This document shows, in pieces, positions 55,759-64,000 of a stretch of DNA of 64,000 nucleotides; positions within the stretch are counted from its first letter, which is position 1, and the number at the start of each line of letters is the position of its first letter. The stretch comes from Ramazzottius varieornatus. Its lineage: Eukaryota; Tardigrada; Eutardigrada; Parachela; Ramazzottiidae. The notes beneath the pieces are model-generated. The model ran no database searches, was not told the DNA's origin, and was given only the letters and a program-made list of their open reading frames with translations. The DNA lies in the NCBI GenBank assembly GCA_001949185.1, contig BDGG01000001.1, positions 3,489,324 through 3,553,323 on the forward strand. Reading direction: 5' to 3'. The position numbers and the translations under genes were made by a program.

Positions 55759-57000
55759 TTCAGGGCTGCAGTTGAATACGCGGTTTTGGTGAATTTAGTA
55801 TGACTCTAAATTTTAATGCGTCTGCTCGATGTTGAAAGCGGGTAAAAAAATGCGAAGAATTTGACCTCAAGATTATTGCTAAAGAATTTCCATGGTAATG
55901 TCGAGCAACGGAAGGGAAGGTCACTCTTTAAAAACAAAGGCGACTCGCTGTTGGTCCTCGATCTGTCCAAAGAATGCTGTGAAATCCTGACAATATAACT
56001 GCATCTATCTCACAAAGTGACGTAAGCGAAAGGAACGAACAACATTCAGTCTCCGAAGGATTTTTGGGAAAGCTCCTGCTTACTTTAGTTTGATACTCTC
56101 GGGATTACACTTTTCCCACAGCTGAACTTGTGACATAATCGTGCTGTATGTGTGTTACTCGCTCGTGCCCTCAGGTTCTTCGGTTCTCCGCGATCTGCGT
56201 AGCTTTCTTTTATGGTGAATTAAGGATTCGTTTGATTCCAGTTAAGCATGGGAATTGAGCGAACCCTGATGCCAGATTTGAACGTCCTGCTCAGCAGGCG
56301 ATTTTCAATCAATAGAATCTTCATCGCATTTAGCATATTTTGCAAAGTCGCTCAAGGCTGTCAGGATTGGCTGTCTGACCTCGTTGGGGTGTGACCAGCA
56401 TGGGAAACACGTCTACTGTACCACAAAGCTAGAATATTTCTGTGGGTGGGTAGGATCTAATTCATGCCGGAGCGGTGACTAGAATCCTTCCAAATGAATG
56501 GCATAATGATGCTCGGAGGAGCTGTCAGGGCCGTTCCGTACAGTAGGGGGCCTTGTGTAATATCTGGACCGGTGCATGGAAGCCGCGTACAACCGGCGTA
56601 TACGATGATGTCGAGTACTCGTGGTGTGTAAAGTGAATGAAGCGGCGGAGCAGAGCTAGCCAGGGTTAGTCGATCAATCGCTTTAGAGTCCTTCCTTGGC
56701 TTCCATCTCTCGCCGATACGATCCATTCATCCCGCGTCTCCCTATCCAGATTCCTGACAGGCTTGTCCAAGTCAGTCAAGCGTTCTGAGAGGCAATTTCT
56801 CATACGCGTATCCTTCGTCGCCTTCAGGTGATCGAGTAATCCTCGGGAACTCTCGTCATCTTGTCGTGGGTTTCTTCCTGCTGTCTCTTCGTTGATGTGG
56901 GTTGAGCCCACGCGTGATTCTTAGTGTTTTCTTCTCGGAAATTTTTGTGTTGGACTTTGACGTATCTGCGTTGGAAGGCCGCCGGCGAAAGTACGGCATA
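55759..57000. other. Interval without a supported gene
   Basis: Upstream of the long secreted gene on the minus strand and of a plus-strand signal-peptide exon, so probably two promoters. No coding exon or repeat recognised. Confidence 0.45.
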
Positions 57001-57073
57001 ATGGAGCGGTGGATTACACACGGAATATCCGGTGCACTTTGCTTCTTCCTTCCGTTAATTTGCCTTTCATTAG
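57001..57073 (+). CDS. Candidate signal-peptide exon of an unplaced gene
   Basis: ATG in a fair context followed by MERWITHGISGALCFFLPLI and CLSL, ending at a strong donor TTAG|GTGAGT in phase 1. This matches the first-exon pattern of the other secreted genes here. A compatible acceptor at 57937 would add PCCVNRFHEITHRSAPHC and stop after about 60 residues in total. That join is possible but unproven. Confidence 0.35.
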
Positions 57074-57924
57074 GTGAGTCGACTTTGTGGTTAGGCTTTA
57101 GAAGGAATATGATGGGTAGGAGTTTGTGTATATTTGGATGCGGGGCAGTCATGATGTTTGTTTGGTCTTTTTATAAATATGCGCCGGTGGGGGAGAGATG
57201 CTGTGAGAAAAAATGTGATATGCACTTGAAAATGGCGCGGCGCGGAGGCCTTTGAATGTGGGAAAGAGTCTAAAAGTAGGCATGAGGCTCAAGTGCTCTG
57301 TGGTTTTCCTATAGTTGTGGCAAGCAGCAGTAAAGAGGTTGAAGTTTGCACTATTGTGTGTATTTTAAAACAGCAGCGTGTTGCAGACAAAGTGTGGCAA
57401 GCAAGCATTAACGGTGGGCTAAAATGTCCCCCGAAAGAAGTCAACTGACCGGTTACATTTTTGTTGAGGGGTGGTTTTCCATATGTACCCTTCTTATCAA
57501 CTCTGCACCTCCATTGCGACCTCTTTGCGTCACATAATGCCATTTTCTATGACCAAAAGCAGAATGGACAATGTGGGACGGTGTTATTTACTCTGTACTC
57601 CCAATGTCATATCGGAATAATAAGACCAGAATGGACGCATAATGTAATTTGGAACGTTGCGTGTGAGAAAGTGTGCGTGAGTGGACATGGGTGGACATTT
57701 CGCCCTTTTCATACATTGCATATTGGAATATTTTAGTAGAAGATAACATATTCCGTCGACCTCCAAAATTTTTCAGACATTGTGTCAATTAGCCCTAATG
57801 GCTGATTTCCATTTCCGAAATTCGTTCTTAAAGATGCGTTATCGGTCAGACTAGATTCTATGGTGATTTGTCCAGCAAATGATGATGGGTCCTTAATAGC
57901 GCAGTTTTTACAGACAATATTCTC

Positions 57925-58500
57925 TTGACTTTGCGTAGTTCCTTGCTGTGTAAATCGTTTTCACGAAATTACTCATCGATCTGCGCCACACTGTGTTGTC
58001 ACTCCAAGAAACGCTCGGGCGGCGTCGATACAGATAATGACGGGATAGCAAAAAATAAGGAAGGACAAGAGGCGCAGCGAAGCTTAGTTAAGGCTCTGGA
58101 TGGGTCTTACGTAAGTCTCATTGCTAACTTTCGAGCTTTTTGTAATAACATTCCGCCGTGTGGGAGCATCGATCCTGATGCTTGGTTCGTCGCATTCCGC
58201 GTTTCCGGTTTCCGCTTTCTTTCGCGCGAAGTCCTCCGTTATCTTAAGCCGCGCCCTGGTAGTTTTTATCCAGCTCGGTTTCTGTCTACATCTACAGAGG
58301 CTAGAAATTTGGATGAAGGGTTCTTTGTACTTCCATTAATGACATCCATATCATCGCAGTATAAAGCGTTTTGTACCAGAGGACAAAAAGTTGGATATAT
58401 GGCAGTAATGGACTCAGGGTTCAACGAGACCGGAACCGTCCATTCTTTCTATACGTACAGGGGAAGTGGGCAAATGAATGGAGCCAGAATGTTTTACTAA
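57925..58500 (+). other. Open reading frame of uncertain status
   Basis: About 190 open codons on the plus strand, ending at TAA where a MITE begins. Part reads protein-like (GGVDTDNDGIAKNKEGQEAQ, then QKVGYMAVMDSGFNETGTV), and a perfect donor TCTTAC|GTAAGT interrupts it at 58110. No ATG at the beginning and no recognised family. Could be one or two exons of an unknown gene, or chance. Confidence 0.25.
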
Positions 58501-58590
58501 GTGGCGCACTCTCTGGGTTGTTATTAATGTAAAGGTGCGCCACTTGAGATGGAGGGGTAGTTCAGTTCGCTTGCCTACCTCTCAAAGAAT
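58499..58590. mobile_element. MITE family A copy
   Basis: Inner arms TAAGTGGCGCACTCTC and AGGTGCGCCACTTGAGATG with the right-side word AGTTCAGTTCGCTTGCC. The left outer end is missing, so the copy is truncated. Confidence 0.6.
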
Positions 58591-59161
58591 GTAGATCCAG
58601 CAGATGAGGAAGAAGTAAAGACACTCGGAAACTTTTGACAGACAAAAATTCGACATCAAGTTTTATCTTGGGTGTTCATTTGTAGGTCCGAACGTTAACG
58701 CGGACATTGAGACGCGGCTCTAAAGTGTTCACTCCTCTTCAAGTGTCGGTATATCGGAAAAGTAGACGGGGGAATGGCAGGTCATAACTATGTTGACAAA
58801 ATACCCATGTTTCCTACCTGGCCCAACTGACACGGCGGTCAGTAGTGTTATGGTCAGCCGAGTGCCGAAATGGGTTATCGGATATCACCATATGCCCCAC
58901 TAGACCTTCTCCTTTTTCTATCTCGTTCGGCCACTTTTTAGGCTAGCACAGGTTGCTTTCGACAATTGCACCAACTGGTGCTGGTTCAATGGAGCTTCTC
59001 TCCTTGGAGGCTCGGAATAATAAGAGCCCAGCTGCAGATTAATTATCGGCCATATCGCAGCTTTGGGTGTTAAATAGCTGCCATCTGACCCGATGTCCGC
59101 ATTTTGTCCGGCGATTTGTTTAATCAGTGCAACGTTCACGAAACTGCTCCATCAGTAACAT

Positions 59162-59272
59162 GGGACGTGCGCAAATGGGTCGAACCAGATCATTTTCCCA
59201 AGTGGCCCACATTTCCACTGTTGTCGGCTGGGGGAGTGCGCCACTTGTGGTTCAAATGATTTGCTCACGCCT
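59162..59272. mobile_element. MITE family A copy
   Basis: Left end GGGACGTGCGCAAATGGGTC, arm AGATCATTTTCCCAAGTGGC, right arm GTGCGCCACTTGTGGTTC and end TTTGCTCACGCC. Nearly full length, about 111 bp. Confidence 0.7.
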
Positions 59273-62200
59273 ACTACACGTCCATGCAAAGCCCCTCTCT
59301 TTAGGGAGGTATAACTTGCAACTTGCCTTCAGGGATGAATCTGAAAAATGACCTCTGTGAGCTCCTGAACGCGGTAACGCTTCCGGGTCCAAAATCCCTT
59401 TCAGATCGTTACGAAAAGACTTTTATATGAGCATTCTTAGCGGTGACTTTTCTGTACCTTCTTGGCTCCCATCAAAAGGGACACCATGTGTGGTGTAAAG
59501 TGTGAAACATGTCAAAAATTGATTTACTGCCTGATTGACTGTAATGCATCTTCTGTTGCAAGTGTTTGCAGGTGTGAGCCCGAGCGCTAATAAATCGATG
59601 GTTCCGAACAAAGAAAGCTTACAGATGGCTGCCGTACAGCGTAAAGTACTTAGTGACAAATCATAAAGATATTAAAAGCTTCGAGTAAAATTTGAACTGG
59701 AGCCATTTGTCACCCGAATATGACAAGCCGGAAAAATGGGCAATATTAGTGTAAAATGCGGAGAGTGAAATTTAAAATTAGGCATTCAGTGAAACTGGTT
59801 CGTTTCAAGTTGTTCTTTGCCAATGTTCCACATTGAAAGTCATCTTTCCTTGAGCGGATGGGTAGTTTTGATTATCTTAGCGAGAGTACCGTAAAGAGTG
59901 GCGGTAGCGGGAATGACGAAAACTGGTTTATGTTTTACTTTACAGTGTTTGCGTATTGACGGTGGCAAACGAGCTGTGTTATTTTAATGGGTCATTCGTG
60001 TTAGTACTGAAAGTCAGTAGCAATTGAGGGTCGACGAAAGGCACTGTACTTACATCAAGAGATTGTGCCGGCTTTGTTTTTCCCATCCCCTCGAATTACT
60101 TCAAATCGAGCGTTCTTTCAAGGAACGAGGAACTAGCCAGAGGACTCGACTTAGAAGAATTAGGTCGATAAGCTTGTCCGAGATGGACTCTTCGAAATCA
60201 GCCAAGTGACGTTTATGAAGAGAGCTTGTTCCGTGATTGACTGGAAGCCAAAGACGGACTAGTCATGGATAAAAACTTGACAGCCATTGTGCTAAAGTGG
60301 GATACCGGCAAACAAAATAACCTCCACTTTGCGGTATGAGCCTACATATACATGCATCGTAGCGTCTTTCATCAACATGCATACTGACTGGTGTGCAGTC
60401 ATCATTATGAATTTGTACGCAGATGAATGAAAAGCTTTACATTTTAGGCTAGCTTAGAAGCGGATGGTCTGCTGGACAGTTGTTCCAGGAGTGAATCTAC
60501 TTTACACTGTCGTGCGACATTCTGCTCCACTTTAGAGTCCTGAGGGAAGGGATATTGACACGATAGGAGGGAATTTTCCTCGTCAGCCAAGCGCGACATC
60601 TCGTAGTGTAATCAAGCGAACATAATGTTGCAGTTCTGCGCATGGAAGTGGGTTTGTCAGAGCACTTGGCGGGGAACAAACCGACGGCACAGCATGCCGC
60701 ATTGTTCCTCCCCACTGCGTCCCTCTTCCGAAATTGCGGAACAGAGGACAAGCGCCGAACATTAACTTCATCCTCATAAGAGATGCATGGGAGAAGTTGC
60801 GAGCCGGACGGCAGAGTTTGTCCAGCATGTCGGACGCAGACATCTGTCACTAATTGGGATAAACCGGCAAACAGTTTTGCTTTATATCGATACGCGCTAT
60901 CATCAAAAAGCAATAAGAAAAAGTAAGATGAAAAATTGCTGAATGAAAAATACTCCGACAGAAGTCTCCTGAAGTCATCACGAGAGGTGCACACGTGGGA
61001 AAAATAATCTGGGTCGAATAATCAATTTTCATGAAGGTGCATACAGTGCCATGAATTTTCATGAAGAGACGCAGTGTCACATGTGTCTCTTGCTTTCATC
61101 TTCTGAGACAGTAATGACTTTCCTTTCGGGATATTCATAACAAAACATGATACTCGTCGACAGAGATAGGGATGACCCGGTTTTTTTTCTGGTAGCTGGT
61201 GTATTGTGCTTTCGGTACAACAGCTACCGGTGTGCCATTTGGCCCGTTCCGGCTGGAGGGAATGGTACAAGGGGTGTGGATGGAAGAAAAGAATAACAAT
61301 GGCGGTGAATTTACGATGCATGTGCCTCTCGTTAGCCGACAATTTTGCAGGTTATTTGGGTTGACGTAGGCGGGGACGTTGGGGGACTGGCAAGGTTCTT
61401 TGATGTGTACTTATGGACTGTCAATGGCTATTTAATTGTGGTAATCAAGCACGCAGCGCCTGTAAAAGCCTCCCTGCACATCGACCCAAATCCCGTCCAG
61501 CTTTCCAGCCGAGCTTAGAGTGCCTCAACAATCTGTGGGTTTTTGATTGCTCCAAGAGTCTTGAGTATGTCTGTAAGGAAGCAGCAGCCACGCTGCTCCG
61601 GAAAACCCTGTTGACAAAGTGTGTCATTTCCTTCAAGAGCCTTGTAAACTTCGAGATGTTCGTTCGTGCTTCAGATGAAATCCGAAGATAAACACACTGT
61701 ACCTCGTCACGTTGGCGCGTTTTCGCGGTGGATATACGACAAAGTGCGCCACGTTGTCTTTTGCAGATTTTCGGCCATCCTTATCGGTTGGCATGGAGAG
61801 TTAGAATCAAACCAACCAGTGTGTCTGTAGGATGAATCGCCGGAAGTCGAGACCCCACAGTGGACGGTGCCTGGTTCTCACATGACCGCGCCCAGTACAA
61901 CAGCCGGACATAGGTCTGGAATCGCTGGACATGCGTCGTGCATGCTCTGCTCGAGCGACCGGAAGTGAAATCGGGCTACCGCTCGATTTGGGAGTAGCTA
62001 TTACTGAGCTTTAGTTTCCAAGTATCGATCGAACAGAGACTGATACAATTGGTGCGGTGTGTCGGTGATGGGAATTTTTGGTCAGCGTCTACCTGAATGA
62101 TGATCGTGTAATCGGTTCATTCGGTTGTACAGATAGGTGAGCGTGCGTGCAGGTGGACGACGGTTAAAGACTGGACCATTCAAGCTGTCCATCAAACAGC

Positions 62201-64000
62201 TCGGATTCCAGAAACGTGTCGATGAGAGTTGTCGGGATTATGGATGGTCCGAGTGGTCGGTACTAAGTCGCTTCCTTGGCCTCTGGTCTATTTTTAGGTT
62301 TTCCGTTGAGTCAGCCAATCAGCACGTCAACGTAAACAATAAAGAAACAAAGGAGTGAAAATCTTACAAAATTTTAAAATTTTCGCGTGGATGAATTCCT
62401 GTTTGATAATGGGGACAAGGGAAAATATCGCGGGAGAAAGGAGAGCGTATGTTTGGGGATTTGGTGTGATGGAGAGGTGGGCAAGGGTCATGGCTTCACT
62501 CGTCGATATGATCCCAGATACGGCTGCCTGGCGATTACGAGTACTCGTTTGTGTATTCGGGATATGTGTCGATGGTAGATTAAAATCGATCGGTTTAATA
62601 TTCTCCTTATTTTGCCTTCTATGTCGTGGCTGGTCTGGATGACGGCTTATAACAGGGAACTGATCTAATCAGTGGCCGATTCTGGATACATGTCGGGCGA
62701 TGATATTTCCACTGGACTTTCCGGTCAACTGAACATGCAGGGACTTTGAGTAATGGAGAACGCAGTACAGCGTTATAATTGAAGTAATCAGGCAGGGATA
62801 ATACAACTAATAGCCGACATCAGAGAACTACCCCAAAGATCAAATGGAACTTCATTTATCTTCGCTTAATCTCTCTCCTTCATAAATGGCGCCATGGCAG
62901 CTTTTCCCTTTGAACTTGGAAATATTACTCTTCTAGATCCGATTTGAATCCAAGGCCACATCGCTAGTCAAAGGGTTGACCTTCTTTTGAAACACATCGA
63001 AGTCCGCGACCGAAAGGCATGTTTGTTCGGAAAATATATGCGTGTAATGATGCGATTTGCCAGCGAGAAGACCTCTTTAGCCTTTTTTGTCTAGCGGAAG
63101 TGTCGTGTTTTTCTGCATGATCGCTCCTTGACAGCTCGCTTTAGCAAACATCCCCCCGCGCGTCCCTCACGGTCCCTGGATTGCATGCTGCAATGAACAG
63201 CAGCTGATCTTTCTCGTCAGCACATTGACTTGAACTGCCTGACTTACCTTTTTAGACACGCTAGCTTACTCAGTCTGGAGTTTAGAATGCTGGAAGATAA
63301 CTGAGCTAATCTCGTGTTATCGTTGTTCGTCAGTCGTGACTGAACATGCCAGTCACTCTTGGCACAGTGGCGCCGCTTTAGGTTACCGCCGTAAAAACCA
63401 GTGTCCATCCACATTTCGTTCGTTTGGCGAGTACCTTCATTTCTATTCGTAAGCCACACAACACACTATACGTCAGTTCGGAACGCGCTTGTTAGTCACG
63501 AACAATGACGATCTGATGTTTTCGAGGCCTTGAAAGTCACTCCTCGATCTGATTGTCCAGTAGCGACTCTAACGACGCCAAACCACATTGGTGATCCGTA
63601 CGCAGAGATTGAAGAAGAAAGGGGGTGATAGCTCAGTTGAGGAACTAGATTGTGATATGGACCTGCAAAGTCAATCACTGAGAATCGCGTGGGAGGAAAT
63701 TGATTTTTCTCTCATATGTGTCAAGTCAGTTGCAACTGCTGTTGAGAAAATCCACTTGAAAATGCGCAGGTGGTTGCTAGTCCAGACATTGGGGCAATAT
63801 CTGCTCGATCTGTCAGAGGTTATTATGGTGAAATTCGATCGGTCATTTATGACGTAAATAAATATCACTTGTGCCACTTTAGCCAGCTAGCCGCCATGTT
63901 GTTTTGATACAGTTCAAGTATCCCATTACCTCATTGGTTTATTTTCCCGAAAATATTTGACGCTTCTAGACAAAAGACTTTTCCGATGGATGGGCACACT
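59273..64000. other. Gene-poor right end
   Basis: No gene I can support. Open frames of 75-165 codons (for example 60497-60994 minus, 61413-61691 plus, 62387-62578 plus) lack domains, splice partners or consistent coding signal. Single family-A end-like words (GGGATACCGGCAAACA at 60299; GGGATAAACCGGCAAACAG near 60858; GTGCGCCACGTTG near 61745) suggest decayed repeat copies. No RNA gene or promoter recognised. Confidence 0.4.

Noticed and set aside
60497-60994. 165-codon minus-strand frame
   Set aside because: Several alternative frames overlap it, no recognisable motif or signal; not supported as a gene.

Overview
This is an animal nuclear segment (spliceosomal introns, AATAAA signals, standard code). 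Introns are short, mostly about 55-250 bp. The gene set is metazoan, and the Xbp1 homologue carries a 23-nt non-conventional intron, the size known from fly and worm. I infer a compact invertebrate genome; a tardigrade or another ecdysozoan fits, but no single gene here proves the species. Exon models were built by hand from splice sites and reading phase. Most main models sum to a whole number of codons, which is the best internal check available.

Layout. 1-4021 (-): 5' part of a P4-ATPase phospholipid flippase (ATP8A type), cut by the window edge. 5132-5464 (-): 80-aa secreted peptide with a TATA box. 6217-16359 (+): complete 29-exon SORL1/SorLA receptor. 16.9-19.0 kb: transposon debris, including a nested insertion. 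18482-23554 (+): SIK-like protein kinase. 23.8-27.1 kb: a dense patch of small unrecognised genes on both strands. 28-37 kb: gene-poor, with one small secreted protein (31018-31996). 37311-41343 (+): NCAM/Fasciclin-2 adhesion receptor with two alternative last exons. 42854-44901 (-): complete galactose-1-phosphate uridylyltransferase. 45163-45474 (-): possible small CxC secreted protein. 45704-46938 (+): XBP1. 47062-48244 (-): unrecognised basic protein. 48816-52349 (-): HELQ DNA helicase. 52767-53287 (+): possible partial secreted protein. 53751-55758 (-): long low-complexity secreted protein with an Asp/Tyr/Trp-rich tail. 55.8-64 kb: mostly non-coding, with one signal-peptide exon and repeats.

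The recognised genes are not an operon or pathway. They are independent housekeeping and signalling genes: membrane lipid asymmetry, receptor sorting, kinase signalling, cell adhesion, galactose metabolism, ER stress response and DNA crosslink repair. A theme of the rest is small secreted proteins whose first exon holds only the signal peptide and ends in phase 1. A ~110-125 bp palindromic repeat family with GGGACG-type ends occurs at least eight times, and several other MITE-like elements sit in introns.

The strongest points for follow-up are the Xbp1 IRE1 intron with an arrest-peptide-like unspliced tail, the kinase with glutamate at the activation-loop threonine, the Asp/Tyr/Trp-rich secreted protein, and the alternative Fasciclin-2 tails, one ending in a PDZ ligand.
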